From positions 32,960,160 to 33,024,159 of the forward strand of contig NC_084599.1 of the NCBI RefSeq assembly GCF_033807715.1: a stretch of 64,000 nt of DNA, given 5' to 3'. Made by a program: the position numbers and the translations under genes. This document shows, in pieces, positions 35,419 through 48,595 of the stretch. The DNA is from Cololabis saira. Taxonomy: Eukaryota > Chordata > Actinopteri > Beloniformes > Belonidae. The notes below the pieces were generated by a model, which was given only the letters and a program-made list of their open reading frames with translations, did no database searches and was not told where the DNA came from. How positions within the stretch are numbered: the stretch's first letter is position 1; every line of letters begins with the position of its first letter.

Positions 35419-36719
35419 CCCAACTGTGACTCATAAATGGGACATTTGAGTTTTGAAGAGTATTGAAATTTGAATTAATTATATGATTATTATGTGACAT
35501 CGATGGTAGCTAGGAAAAAAAAGAAAGAAAATTAGCCTTACATTTTGAGTTGGGATAAACTATTTTGCTCTTTTTACAAATTCTAGTCGAGAGACTTGTT
35601 CTTACCCCATTGGCAGAGTCGTATTGGCTTAACACACGACGATTCACCCAGAGGTCAGAGTTTCTGGCTCAGTTCTAGAGGGACTTTTTTTTATATAGTG
35701 CAGTTTAATTGTTTCCTTCGTTACAACTATAGGAGGAAATCAAATTTAAGTCCCCACAGGCTTGAAGACAGGCACATCCATGTTGTCTTTGTACAGGGGG
35801 GAGTGAAGACATGAAGGTTTGAGGTGGCGAGCTGCCATGACATTAAGTTGACGGCCATCTCACATTTTACATTTAATGTCTAAAGTCTTATAAAACATGA
35901 GCTGCTTTGACGAAAGGCACCAAGAATAAACATTATATCCTTCCTACAAGATGCAGACTCAGAAGGACCCGAGCGAACCAGACAGTCCTCTGGTATTGCT
36001 CCAAAGGACATTAATATTCAGTCCTAAGCGGCTGTCAGATGGTATTGTGATTGAGCCGTTGAAATACCCTGTCATGTTCTCCATGTGTGTGTTCGGTTTA
36101 TGTGTGCTCAATCCCCGGAGACGCCTCTCATCATGAAGGCGCTTAGCAAATGTCTGTCCCTGGTGTATACCAATCAGGTAAAAGAGTTTCAGTCTCAGGG
36201 AATTTGGGTCCATTTTTCTCTTCACCTAAACTGCCATTTCACTTGGACTCCCCCGGCGCTTCTGCCCTACTACATCAAGGCGTTGTTTCATCGGCTTTTC
36301 ACACTCGGTTTGGCATGTTTTTCTCCTCTGAACAGACATGTTCAAGTGAACAAAGGTTCTCAATTTGGAGGCTCACTGTGTATAGAGGAGTCCTTTTTTT
36401 AATGATTTATTGAATTGATCGTTTCACTGCTGATGGTGTTTCAGTTGCTCACGCAGTAATATGGTCTGCAATCACTCCTGTATTAAACATGCTACAAAAC
36501 CAATCCGTTTTCAGAACTTTTAGTGTTTACTATATTATAAACCTTATTCTATCACCCCATCACCTGGAAACGCTCAGAACGGAGGATTCAATCAAAGCAA
36601 AAGACTGGATGCAAACCATTAGAAGACAACAATTTATAAAATATAAAAAAAAAAATATTACATTGAAATAGACTGTATTGAACAAGATTATATCTGGACA
36701 TAAAATACTGTGTTTTACT

Positions 36720-37080
36720 GTAATTTAATTTTTTACGAGTGAAATGTAGGTAATTCAGTTATGATTGGATGTCGTTAGACAGTATTTAATTGATAGGAAT
36801 TGATTTAATTGAATTGTATGTGATTCAACTTAATTGACTTGAGTTAGACTCTATTTAATTGAACTGGATTAGAATTTGGTTCAATTAGACCACATTTCAT
36901 TGAATTTGGTTTAATCATTATATAACTACGGTAATTGGAATGGACTTTCTTTGAATAAATAGCATTTTACTGGAATTAACTTGACTGTACTTCCTTGAAA
37001 TGGCTAATAATTGGATTAATTTGAACATGTAATTATGATTTGACTGAACTGGATGCACCCGCTTTTGAAATGGCTTGAAC
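36720..37080. repeat. degenerate AATTGA / TTGAATTGG periodic sequence
   Basis: TTTAATTGA, AATTGAACTGGATT, ATTGAATTTGG and related variants recur every 10-30 bp for about 350 bp. This is consistent with a decayed (AATTG)n-type satellite, such as often follows retrotransposon 3' tails in fish. Confidence 0.5.
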
Positions 37081-38221
37081 TGGATTTACACTCAGCTTTT
37101 TTGGAGTTACGCACACAAAGAGAATCCAGCTGATTGACTAGATGTTTTTATAAGGATAGTTTTATCCCAGAGCATACAATTTAAGAAAACACAAAGCAAC
37201 AAAGCCGACCTGCGCTATCAGAGATAAAGTCAGAAACCTGAATATCATTATTAACATAGTAACGCCAGTGCAGTCAACTTTAGTACTAATTTTCTGCAGT
37301 TACAGACATGACTTAAGCTCCTGGTCGCTTCAACTGAAATACGTCATTACCAAACATGTCTCGTTTCATTTTACTTTTTTTTTTTATTATTATATCTCAC
37401 ATCTTCTGACCAAGGCAGATGACTGACACCCGAGATGCTGCTTTCCCCCGAAAGCACCAAACATAGTGTCAGCGCTGTGTCTCGTAAACCCCATCTGGGC
37501 ACGCTGTTGGAAAATGAATTTCTTCTGAAGCTGCGTTCTGTTTGTCAGTCGGTGATAAATCTATCTGAAATTTCATCACTCCTCACCGTCTATTCCATTA
37601 GGAAAAGAGGAGCATATTTATGTTGCAGTAAGTTGAAGGGCTGCGTACTGTCTGGTGGCTACGTGTGTGTGTTTGTGTGTGTGTCTGTAAATGCTGCTAT
37701 CCTTCTGTGCGGATGTGTCAAAGCTCTAATGCAGCCAAAGCACAGATAAACACTCCGTGAGAACTCTAGAGAGCAGCTGCACGTCAAATCCATGCACATC
37801 AGTCTTCATGCACACACTCCATAAACCCTGTTGCATCCGAAACTGCCTCGAGAAAGCATCTCGTTACTGATGACAAAGGTAAGCCAGTGCTTCCGGCGCT
37901 GCTCGTCTGCCAGCAATTTCCTGTAGATGATTCGAATAGGATATTGCACGTCACACTCAGCAAATTCCACATTCCCCACCGTCCCGGTGCACTGACGACA
38001 GTCAAACTTTGTCTTCAGTTCTGTGGAGTTTGTGTATAAAATGTGGGTGTTACTTGTGTCTAGTTTTTCATTTTTTTCCCCGGTGACTTCAGTTTGGTTT
38101 CAGTTAGACAATTGATACCCATCAATGTTCATCTAATAATTAACTAGATTTCGGTTTAATAACCCTTAACGTTTTTGTAAATATTCTGGATCATGAATCA
38201 CCGTTCCTCTTCTGCTGCATC

Positions 38222-38593
38222 TAGGGCTGTGCGATTAATCGATTTTAAATCTAAATCGGATTTTTTAATCAAAATCGATGTTTAAAAAAAGGAAATCGGA
38301 AAATCGATTTTTTGCAGCTGGCTGCATTACAGACAGAGCTCGTCTAGTTTGGTCAAGAAAATTGTAAATGTTGTCACTTTACTAAACTCAAGGGGGATTT
38401 ACAGTATCTTTCAGTTGCACTTCATTCCCAATAGGGAAATTTGTTTGCTATTTTTCTTTAAAAATAAAGATAAGATATTTGAAACAATTTTTTCCATTGT
38501 CTTTTGTAGTTTTACCAAAAAAATCGAAATCGAAATCGGGTTTTCAGAGAAAAAAATCGGGATTTTATTTTTTTCCAAAATCGCCCAGCCCTA
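38222..38593. mobile_element. short hAT MITE (TAGGGCTGTGCGATTAATC family)
   Basis: It starts TAGGGCTGTGCGATTAATCG and ends TCGCCCAGCCCTA, with matched inverted termini. The flanking 8-bp duplication GCTGCATC is perfect (38214-38221 and 38594-38601). Subterminal AATCGATTTT motifs are frequent. There is no coding content. Confidence 0.9.
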
Positions 38594-39794
38594 GCTGCAT
38601 CGTTTATATTTGAACAGGTTTGCAGGTTAAGTTGGAAGTTAACTGAAGCTGGAAGTCGGAGAGTTACCGTCCCACCCAAAGTGAAATACAGACAGATTGT
38701 CTCGGTCAGCCATTCTCGTTCTTTTCCACTCTAATGCAAAGAATTGATCTGCTTCCTGAGGATTTGACTTTGATTTCCGGGGTGCATTACCAACAGGCCC
38801 ATTGGATCAGTAAACAACCAATCAAAGCATGTGAAGTGGGGACAGGGCCAACCACGGGGACAGCAGACGTATATTAGCAGTAGACATCTAGAATGTGCCC
38901 GTTAATTGACTCTTGTTGGGTTTTTTTTTTTTTTTTTTGCGAAGGTTCAAGTTGGCCAGTCAACAGTCAGTCTGCTTTCTGTTGGTACCGTGTGACAGAT
39001 CTGATATTTAACATCTGGGGCGTCTCAAAATTTTGCACAATACTGTATTTTGTGTAAGGCTGCGTTCCAGCAGTATACTTTGATATTTGATATATAGTAA
39101 TTATTAACTGAAAAATAAAATCTCCTCCTCTTTTTCCCTTTTATTTCTTCTTCTTCGGTCATTGTGAACTTTCAGACGGTTGTGAAATGCAGTTACAGTC
39201 CTGTATCTGGTAGATTTGGTTTTTTATGACGCTCCTACAGTATGTGGAGGATGAGACATAAATACACCTTTACTGTTTCCATAGAAATTGAGGGGATAAG
39301 TAGAAGCAGCAGCGCGGTGATGCTCGTCAGTGCACTTATCAAGTGAAGTCAAAGGCTGTATGTGCTTCTAAATGTTTTAGTTTTTGTCAAACGGACAATA
39401 GACAATAGTTCCTGTTCATCTAAGTTTGTATTTGCCTAAATTTAACACCTAGTAAAGACGTGATTTATTTTTTAAATGTAAAGTTAATACTAAACGAATC
39501 CCTTCATGACTGAATGTATTAATATTTGTCATATTGTTTATGCTCCAAATGGCTCGGTCCAGCCTGCTCACTACCGAAGAGTCCTCAGGTGTTGTCCGTG
39601 TTTGGCTGATTATATGGAAGTGCTTCCGTTTTGATTTGGGAAGTGCTCTTGTGCTCCTGTTCTGCAGCACTGTCCTCGTTGCTGTGAAGTGCATATTTCA
39701 TTTCTATTCCTAGTGGTTAGGAGTTTACCTCTGATCTCCAGCTTGCATTTCCATGAGCACACCTGGCACCTGGTGTACTGAGCTTTTAAGACAA

Positions 39795-39824
39795 AGTGTG
39801 TGTTCGTGTGTGTGTGTGTGTGTG
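39795..39824. repeat. (GT)n microsatellite
   Basis: A GT run with one TC interruption. Confidence 0.85.
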
Positions 39825-40157
39825 CCCGTAATATCACGACTCAGTGCCTGATATGATGGGCCACAGTCTGATTGGATTCTACGCTCCAAAAACATTAAAG
39901 CCAGTGATTCGTAGAGAAACGCTGTTTGCGCTTCACATTAGTTGGGTATTTTTTAGTGCCCATCGTATTTTGTGTGTCTTTAGTTAATTTAGTTTTTTTA
40001 GTGGCTGCTTTTATTTCCCTGTGTCTGCGTGGATGCTGACTGCTGCTGGTTGTGGGTCCATAATGGAGGAGAGCTCAATTGTCCTTCAGGTGAAGGTGAG
40101 CAAACGGCGCCCTGCCCCACCTCTCCATCTATTAGCTGTCCAGCTGTGGCTGTAGGG

Positions 40158-40220
40158 AGGGATGGATGGATGGATGGATGGATCATGGATGGATGGATGG
40201 ACGGATGGACGGATGGACGG
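40158..40220. repeat. (GGAT)n / (GGAC)n microsatellite
   Basis: GGAT tetramers, one CAT interruption, and then alternating GGAT and GGAC. The Met-Asp-Gly-Trp open frames over it are artefacts. Confidence 0.9.
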
Positions 40221-43200
40221 AAGCTTTAACCCGAGGTTAAACACTTGGGGGGGTGGGTTGCTGTCAAGGTGCAATCAGGAGAAGATTATCGGTTACCTAT
40301 TTACAATTGTAATTGCTTCAGTTATCCTTTGGACGAATGTGTTTAATTAACACTCAGGAGTCACTTTGGCTCCTCTGCTCTTTTGTTTTCCTTCAACAAA
40401 GTCCTACATTGACTTTTTTAAATGGTTGATATGATCTTGAGCATTTTTAGATATGCTTAAACCAATTATAGTTACTCAAACGGTTGTTAACATTAATATT
40501 ATGAACTTCAACATTTGCAACTGTGGGATGAGTCATTTTAAATTACTGTTACACACAAAAAAAAGAGCTCATGGTGTTTCAGTTCTCTTGTTCTGAATAA
40601 AACTTGGAAATAAAACTTTTATGAAGACTTTAGACCGAACTTTAGACCGAGGCGTTTGTAAAGAGGAGAGTGGCACTGTAGAGGAAATGAGGGCTTGGCA
40701 GTTTGCATAAATATTTCAGGGGTTCCCCAGTTATTTTTGAAGAAAAATAAATAATTAAATACATGCAATAACAATAGTAACACAATATAATTGAGACAGG
40801 CCTGTCATTCATCCATAATTCCCTTTAAGAAGCATTTGAACAGGTCTTATTTGGTGGACTGTGCATGTTAGTCTCTGAAGTTTGACAAAGAGCCTGCAAC
40901 CTGGAACGCACCACTCAAAAGCAGATACTGTACAACTCCCCCAGAATGATTGTGTCACTAGCACCAGTTTGTCCCTGTAGCTCCTTGTATGCGGGTCCTT
41001 TCTATGTTGCATTGTTGCGTGGATATTCTGCAGGGTAAAAGTCTACAGTCTTACTTTTGTTGTTTTGGCTTGTAGCAGTTTTTAAGCAATAGACATCCAC
41101 TGCCAATCCAGGAAGCATGAACACACGGAGACACATGTCAAGCACTGGAAATCTGCAACAAAAAACCACAAACAAAACACAAAACCGACACTGAGCCGAC
41201 CAGAACACGAACAGCAATCGACCCAAATCTTGAGATCTGATCGCAGTCTGAGCTAAGCTACAGCTACCTAACCCCAAAAACTACAGAGCAAGCATGCAGG
41301 TGAACAAGCCAGTGTGTATGTCCATGTGTGTGTATGCGTGTATGTATATATGGATTCACACTATGACTTAATTGGATTGTATGCATGTACAGCAATGAGC
41401 CCAAACATTATGACAGCCCTGTAAATGTATTGTTGGTTCTTGTGCGTAGCCAAAAACAGCTTTAACCCCACTGAAGCGTCAGGCTTTTGAAGGTGCCCGG
41501 TGATATCAGGAATGTCAGCGGCAAATCCTTTTAAGTCCTGTAAGCTGCAAGATGTCAACTCGAATCAGATTCCCGCACATAAACCAACTCTTTGCAGATT
41601 TGTGGTTTATTTGTGGCCTCATTGAACCGCTCACAAGTCCTGCTGCTGCAGAGCCGGCAACGACATGGGTTTGTGAGCGTTGTTCATTTCTGCCTGGACA
41701 TCCTACAGTTACATGTCTGCGTACTAATTAGTTTTAAGTTTCATAATGTTAATGTGACAAAACAATTACATGGAGGACTTGATTTAAAGAACAGATGATG
41801 CTCAAATCTGCTGTTACTCTCATTAAAATGGAAGAATGAGTTAAGTCCAAGCCAGGAATTTCAAGCTCTGCCTCAATTGGTTTTTATCCTGGAGACAAAA
41901 ATGGGATAAATTGTAAGCTGTCTGCCTATTTAATCAGGGAAAGTAAAGCTGCTCAGTACTGACCCTTTTTCATGTCACTCAGTATCTTGCTGGGAAGCAT
42001 CCTGTTGAGCTTGGTATTCCCTCCAGACTGTAATAAGGACACCTGACTGAAAAGGCTGCTGGTTCAGTCAGGTGTTGGTTATCATGTACCCGCTGGTATG
42101 ACTCTTTGTCTCTCATTATTGTTTACAAAAGCAGTTTAAGTACTCATGTTGTTTATGTGTTTGTGGTAATTACGTTTCATGTAGATCTGAATGAGGAAGA
42201 TCCCGTCCCAGAGGGGGATTGTGTAGGGAGGTGGAAAAGAGATGGAATTAAGGTTTTTTGGGTTGTTTTTTTTTTTAAGCAGAATACACGAGTCTGATTT
42301 ATTTGACTAGCCTGCTCAAGTCTTGAGTCACTTCTTTGATGTGGCAAAAAAGGACAATGGAGGAAAACCAGGAATGCACATATAGCACATGTATCCTAAA
42401 ACAGAAAGCTGACTACATATGCAGCCTCCGCAGATATTTCTGTACAAACACGAACAAACACTTCTGCACCGCGGCAGGAACCTGCTGCTTTCTCCAACTC
42501 CACTCATTATGATCTCATCTCAACACACAAAACTTCTGCTGGAGAAAGACTCTCAGCCTGGTGCTCAATATGATCAACATCATGTTTATTGCTTCATTTA
42601 ATAGTTGGAGTTGGTGGAAGGGATTGTTGAGGCAATCCTTATCTTCTTACATCATTTTGACTTTTGTTTTATTTCTTTGTTGTTTAATTGTAATTACAAT
42701 ACTTGGTGTTTCTGGAATTTTTTTCCATCACCAGCCACACTTTGCTCCGTGACAACAGGCACTTTTTACAGCAAACTCTTATCACGCATAAAAAGATGCC
42801 AAGAACAGAAAAGAAAGTTCTGCGATTGCACGCTGCTCATTAACGCTTAGCTTCAACACAAGTATCGTCTTTCATGCCGCCTCCAGAGAAGTGGGAAAGA
42901 CAGGTTGCTGCATGTAGCCCTAACTCTCGAAGGTTTGAATAAATGCAGTTAGAACTGTATCTCTCCCCCAACTCACATTTCCTCTAATCTTTTCCAACAC
43001 ATACACTGTTCCCAAAAGGAGTTCAAGCAACTGACTTGGATCTATTGAAGGAAGATTCTGGAGTTAAAAGAGCACTGGGTCTATTATTAGATGGTAGGAA
43101 GAGAAAACTTTTGTTAGCAACTAAAATCATGCGAATTGAAGCAGTTTTGAGTTACAGCATAATACATGTTTGCAGCAAAGTAGCAATAAATTTGAACATT

Positions 43201-43479
43201 TTTGGCAACTGATCTACATCTAATTAAAGCAGCACTATGTAACTTTTCCACCTTAATCTAATATTTCCAGAGTCATTGTGATGGTACATCAACTTCCAAC
43301 AGGTTTAATGAACCTCTGTCATGGTCTGGGGGGTCTGTATCACCTTCACTGGCACTATGTAACTTTGAGGTGCATGGTAGGAACCCTGCCACACTAAAAA
43401 ACTACACATTTTTACGGCTTTGACTGCTTTACGGCATACGTCACTTCCCCCTCCTTCCCGATTCGTAGTCGAGACGAAA

Positions 43480-43704
43480 ATGGGCGTGGAGCGCAGGGCT
43501 CAGCAGAAGCTGGTAACCCATTGCTGTGTTGTAGCTGCAGCAGCTCCACACAACAGACGTGGGGAAAAGATCGCTAATGGTTTAACTTTTCACCGCTTTC
43601 CTGCTTGGAGGCAGAACCACGGAGGCCGAGTATCTGACATAACAAAGAGTCGTCGGCTCGCTTGGATCGCGGCTGTAACGACCAAACGTAACCTTCCACA
43701 GTAA
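43480..43704 (+). pseudogene. THAP-domain fragment from the Kolobok-like element
   Basis: From the methionine at 43480 the frame reads a basic leader and then THCCVV, corresponding to the first cysteine pair region of a THAP zinc finger. GLTFHRFPAW (the conserved F.RFP motif) follows, then VSDITKSRRLAWIAAV (the conserved R..W..A helix). A stop follows shortly afterwards. The later Cys-x2-His ligands and AVPTIF box are missing. The first cysteine cluster is altered (AAAAPHN where C-x-N is usual). This makes it a truncated, probably non-functional, DNA-binding domain. It lies between TTAA-flanked inverted repeats, which supports a transposon rather than a host THAP gene. Confidence 0.65.
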
Positions 43705-44197
43705 ACCACAAAGAAACACTCACACAGACCGGGGTCGGATCAAAACACGGGTTTTATTCCCCACTTCTCCAGCTAAACGCAGTTGCTGGCCAGCTCTGGG
43801 GTGCGATTAACCCCAATCTTCAGATAAAACTAGTTTGTTGAGGAAAAAATATTAACTCTATTTGTAGCTGCAGAGGAAAAAAATAATCTCACGAGGAAAA
43901 CAAAAATATTGCTCACGTCTCGGAGCCTCTTCAGCATAATATAGCAGTAAAAAAAAAAGAAAAGAAAAGTAAGAGTAATACAAAACATGTACTGTATGTT
44001 GTACTATTATACTAATTTATTGAAACACATGGCGAGTCAAACATTTACCAAAGCAGCTGCCAAACATTCCTAAACAAGATTGTCTAAGACGTCGGTTGTG
44101 CAGAACTGCGGCAGTAAATCCTCATCGGAGCTCCACTCTTTAGTAGGGATTTCATGTGGATCCAAACCGTTAATAATCATTATTTTGTCCATATACC

Positions 44198-44531
44198 GGC
44201 AGTAGCTCAGGTGGCAGAGCAGGTCGTCCAATGATCGGAAGGTCGGCGGTTCGAATTCCGCTCTGTCCCAGTTTGCTGTCGTAGTGTCCTTGGGCAAGAC
44301 ACCTTACCCACCTTGCCCCGTGTGAATGTGTTTGAATGTTGGTGGTGGTCGGAGGGGCCGTTAGGCGCGATATGGCAGCCACGCTTCCGTCAGTCTGCCC
44401 CAGGGCAGCTGTGGCTACAATGTAGCTTACCACCACCGGAGAGAATGTGTATGGATGAATAATGATTTTCTGTAAAGTGCTCTGGGTGCCTAGAAGGGCG
44501 CTATATAAATCCAAGTCATTATTATTATTAT
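44198..44531 (+). mobile_element. tRNA-derived SINE with LINE-type tail, nested in Kolobok-like element
   Basis: Box A (GTAGCTCAGGTGGCAGAGCA) and box B (GGTTCGAATTCC) lie at tRNA-like spacing. The body contains CCTTGGGCAAGACACCTTACC and a tail GTAAAGTGCTCTGGGTGCCT, GGGCGCTATATAAATCCAAG and (ATT)n. TATACC flanks both sides (44192-44197 and 44532-44537), giving a target duplication of at least 6 bp. The structure matches tRNA-SINEs of the HpaI/AFC type, whose tails resemble L2-like LINEs. The head and tail both look intact, so this is a fairly complete copy. Confidence 0.8.
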
Positions 44532-45350
44532 TATACCGCTCCCTGGCTTCCTTGTTTAAGGTATCCCGGTAAATTCCAGTTCCTTTCCAGCAGTTTAACA
44601 TCTTTTTTTTTTGCGTTCCGTCTGTTCACTTGGTGAAACAGAAAAGTAGTTTTGAAAGTCCGTCCCGTCTTCATTCGCTATCAAAACAAATGCATGCGAC
44701 GGGGACAGGAGTTTTCTGGCAGTACGCGCTGGTGCTCATGGTAAATGTTGTGTTCTTTCTGGTAAAGCAATACCGCTTTTGTCCAAAGGAGCCCCCAAAC
44801 TCAACAAAAGCTGAAAGTTACATTGTGCTGCTTTAAGTGCTATTGTAAACCTCTGACAAGACTCAAATATGTAATTTCACTGAAGTGATAGTGTGGATAG
44901 GATTTTTCCAGACCGACTAATGTAATTTAATCGTAGTAAGTGTAAAAAAGGAATATATAAAGAAATGTGCCATCACCTCGTTACAAGTCCATGCAATTAG
45001 AAACTCCTGTAGAAGACATGATAAACATCTTTGACATGTTGATTACCAAATTCGATAGTCTAAAGGAGGAGTTAATGGCCTCTCCTTCCATAAAACTGGA
45101 ACAATAATTTTTTCTTCAAACATACATTCTGTTTGCGCTCAAACTTGCTTCAATTAGCATAGCTGGGGTCCCTTGCAAATGTTTACAATCCCTAACATCT
45201 AAGAACGGACCTACAGTTGCTTAACTCTTAAATGTTCCTTTAAATTAAAGGAATTTACCGAAAATGCAATTACAGTCATATTTTCTTGCAGTTTAAGGAA
45301 ATGATATTAACTTGTTGTGTTTTTACACCTTTGTCCCATTCCTCCTGCAG

Positions 45351-45725
45351 ATGCCAAGGCGTGCCCCTCCAAAGATTTTCAGTGCCGTAACGGAAAGTGC
45401 TTGGCACCAGTCTTTCTTTGTGACGGAGACAATGACTGCGGGGACGGCAGCGACGAGGAGAAATGCTCCACTCCCACCTGCAGCCCGCATGAGTTTCGTT
45501 GCAACAACTCCGAGTGCATCCCTGCCCTGTGGAGCTGTGACGGTGAACCGGACTGTAAGGACAAGTCAGACGAGTCCATGGAGCGCTGCAGCCGCCGGAC
45601 GGAGCCCCAGAAACCTCGCTGCCCGGTCGGCGAGTTTCACTGCGGGAGCGGAGAGTGTGTTCAAATGAACTGGAAGTGTGACGGCGACGCCGACTGCAAG
45701 GATAAATCAGACGAAGCAAACTGTC
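45351..45725 (+). CDS. lrp8: lrp8 exon: LDL-receptor class A repeats 4, 5 and 6
   Basis: A 375-nt phase-1 exon follows CCTCCTGCAG and is followed by the donor GTAAGT at 45726. It encodes three LA modules with all eighteen cysteines. LA4 contains [20 protein letters not shown]; its F before the fourth cysteine, where most modules have W, is also seen in LRP8. LA5 contains [15 protein letters not shown], and LA6 contains [18 protein letters not shown]. An Arg/Pro/Glu-rich linker ([10 protein letters not shown]) separates LA5 and LA6. One exon carrying three LA units is the ancestral layout in LDLR, VLDLR and LRP8. In birds and mammals this LRP8 exon is known to be alternatively skipped. Here it is phase-symmetric, so skipping would keep the frame. 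The acidic calcium residues are intact in every module, so the domain looks functional for ligand binding. Confidence 0.95.
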
Positions 45726-46119
45726 GTAAGTCCAGTGTGGATTTATAGTGCGTTTGTGCTTGGATGGATGCATTGGTGGATATATAAGAGTGTTAATGGG
45801 TGTGGAAGTCAGTGGAATGATAAAAGGATACTGATGTTGTCGTTTTAATTACTAGCAAACAAATTTCTCAAAGACCAAATTCATTGTGCAAACAACAGTT
45901 ATCTGCACTGCCACAGGATGATGCAGCATCTCCCCAGAGCCACCGAACGCCAGCGTTTTTTTCAAAGTATTCACAAGAATCCATGAAAAAGTCATGCCAT
46001 TGATGAATTTTATTGTGACTGTGCGGTTTGTTTTGAAATGGTGTTCACAGCATTACTGTAATTTATTTGATTGGTTCAGTGCATATGCTGAGGGATGTCA
46101 TTTTTACAGAGAACTGAGG

Positions 46120-46760
46120 TTTACATTTGTTTGTATATAAGGGCGGCACCAATCCTACTTTCTCACTCTGTATTCTGATATTGATACCCAGGCTTTGAGG
46201 CTTTCCCAGGTCAGCTAAGATATATAATCCCTTAGTCTTCCCGACTGCCTCCTTCAAGCTGAACATGCCCAAAACACCTATCCAGTGAGGCATCCAGGAA
46301 GCATCCTTATCATATTCCCGAAACACCTCAACTACCTCGCCTTGCTGTGGAGGAGCTGCGACTTTATTCCAAGTTTCCCCCAGATTGACAGAACCTCTCA
46401 TTTTATGTCAAAAAGACACTTTGCATAGAAAACTCTTCTCAGTCACTTGCACGTTCAATCTATTGAACCATCCACAGTTCATGACCATAATTGAGGCCAG
46501 GAACATGGATTTACTAATAAACAAAGAACCTTGCCTTTTTGGCTCTGCTCTCTCTTCACCCAACTAGACCAGAATAGATGACAACAGAACCACATCATCT
46601 GCAAAGAAGAAGAGATAGATTACTGGGACCACCAAATGAGATCGTTTGTTGCCCGCACCTAGAAAGTCTGTATTTAAAGTTAGGAGCAGAATTAGTGACA
46701 AAGGGCAGCCCTGATAGGAGCTCCCACTCCTAGGACTCCTGAATTGCTATAAATTATTGT
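46120..46760 (-). pseudogene. LINE reverse-transcriptase C-terminal fragment
   Basis: Read on the minus strand, QGCPLS (about 46700-46719) corresponds to the conserved RT motif before the catalytic loop. FFADDVVLLSS follows, with FADD codons at 46594-46605, the polymerase active-site motif. Downstream (46400-46130), broken frames recall the LINE region usually read as W.GH...MPPGRLP and GRPR.RW: cf. DASWMPHWIGVLGMF and GKTKG. Frameshifts and stops separate these pieces. Non-LTR retrotransposon origin is clear from motif order. The clade is not certain. It is dead. Confidence 0.75.
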
Positions 46761-47251
46761 GGCTAAACAAAGACACTGAAATGAAAGAACAATGAAAAAA
46801 GAACATAAGAATTTTATTTTAATCCCCGATTTTTTCCCCATTTTTTTTACCCAGTGCTCCTACCTAAGTCCGTCCTGGGCATTTGAAGTTACAGAATAAG
46901 TCAATCAGCAGTAAGGTTGTGTTTTTTTTACATTAATGTATTTGGTCTGGGCAAAGAATTTGAATGTTAAGTTTAAGTATTTTTTTATGCGAGAATCTTG
47001 TTAGTGATCAGTGGCTACCAACAGTACCAACAGTAATTGTGTTATGGAACAAAGGGTGGATTTCCACTTAAAGAGGGATTTACTTGAAACACTCACCTGA
47101 TGTTTATTGTTAACAAAGACTGACTGACAAAATGTGCCACCAAATGACTGAAGGAAGATCAATGCTAACAACATCATGATAATCCATGAGCGTGTTGCTA
47201 TGCAACCGTGTGATCTCTACAAGCAGAAGGAGAATCTTTGAGTGCATGTTT

Positions 47252-47254
<3 letters not shown>

Positions 47255-47287
<33 letters not shown>

Positions 47288-47300
47288 ATGCATGCATGCG
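47255..47300. repeat. (TG)n followed by (CATG)n
   Basis: A TG run (47255-47286) passes into CATG tetramers. Confidence 0.9.
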
Positions 47301-48409
47301 CGCCTGTGTGGGAAGTGAGGGTCCTTCATCAAGCGAGACCTCCATCTGGTCTCCTCTTCACACTCCCACACACCCGTGAGTGAGATAACAGCAGCCTCAC
47401 ATGTAAGACATGATGCGAGCACAAACGCACAACGACGAATCTTCCTCACAAAACTCACCCACAAAACTCTTAGAGCCGAGCAGCAACATCTGTGAGCTTC
47501 TATCAGGCTGGGAATTCATTGGTTGCCGTCTGATGACTTTGGCAGGAATGGCTCTGTGTTGTGGAGCTCCGGGTGTCACCGGTGGCCACATGTGCCAAGC
47601 ATACATTTGAATGTGAATACATTTCAAAAAAGCTAATTATTAACAAAATTTCCATCAAACAGTAGCTGTTTCAAGACACCATTTTTTATTTACACCTCTC
47701 ATCCTGTCCAAGTCTGATCAAACCTGTTTGAACACTGACTGCAAATTAAGAACAAGAAATAGTTAAGATTCCCAGTCTTGACCAAAAATTCTGCATATTA
47801 ATATTCAGATAAAAAAAAATGTCCTCTACAACTGCTGTCCTTGCACTGAATAACTGGACAATTTTGATGTGAATATGTTACAACAGTAAGGTTAAAAGAC
47901 AACCTCTGCATGAGGCTCATAATCATATATTATATGTTAATGTATATTTTAAACTTAAATCTGCCTTGATATTAAATCTCCATCCTTACTTCAGTCACAG
48001 TGTTTCCTTTTGTCAAGTGAGGTGCCCTCTGTTACCTTGTTCATCATTTCTGAGATGTAGCGAGACACCAACAACACTGCTGCATGTGCTGTCGTCTGTG
48101 CGCAGTTTGATCCTATTGTGAAAAGCAGCCGGTTGGAGGTTTATGTAAAACAAGCTGTAATAGTTTTAGCTGTCTGTGTCATGTAAATGAGGCGGCGCAG
48201 CACAGCTCAGGGAGGTGCAGCATTTAGGTGCAAATTGGAGATGTGAGAATCTCCTAAATCCGGTCTTACTGTATATCTGATGTGCTCCCTCGTGGTGCTC
48301 CTCAGTCCCGTCTGGATTCCCACATTCCCGCCCCCTCGTTATCAGCTCCTGTCTAATTTGAAACATTTGTCTTGATGATTCTGTTTTCATTTTTTTGTTT
48401 GAGTCGACT

Positions 48410-48595
<186 letters not shown>

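Larger units (their letters stand above)
43224..44836 (+). mobile_element. Kolobok-like DNA transposon remnant with THAP fragment
   Basis: The body 43228-44832 is bounded by TTAA on both sides (43224-43227 and 44833-44836). The left terminus is AGCAGCACTATGTAACTTT. The right terminus, reverse-complemented, is AGCAGCACAATGTAACTTTC. Inside is a plus-strand THAP-like coding fragment. TTAA target sites combined with a THAP domain are the published combination for the Kolobok superfamily, so I assign it there. P-type elements also carry THAP but make 8-bp duplications. A SINE is nested inside, showing that this copy is older than the SINE insertion. Confidence 0.7.
19738..45350 (+). other. lrp8: lrp8 intron between LA3 and LA4-6 (25.6 kb)
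   Basis: The intron runs from GTAAGT to a polypyrimidine tract and CCTGCAG. It holds most of the large mobile elements in the window: hAT at 20168, hAT MITEs at 27984 and 38222, the foldback at 29614, the dispersed repeat at 32318, and the Kolobok-like element at 43224. I searched it for additional LA exons and for other genes and found none. Stretches not covered by listed elements (for example 24000-27900, 33090-36700 and 38600-43200) look like unique AT-rich intron with simple repeats. Confidence 0.9.

Noticed and set aside
44198..44270. tRNA gene on the plus strand
   Set aside because: It continues into a SINE body and an (ATT)n tail with a target duplication.
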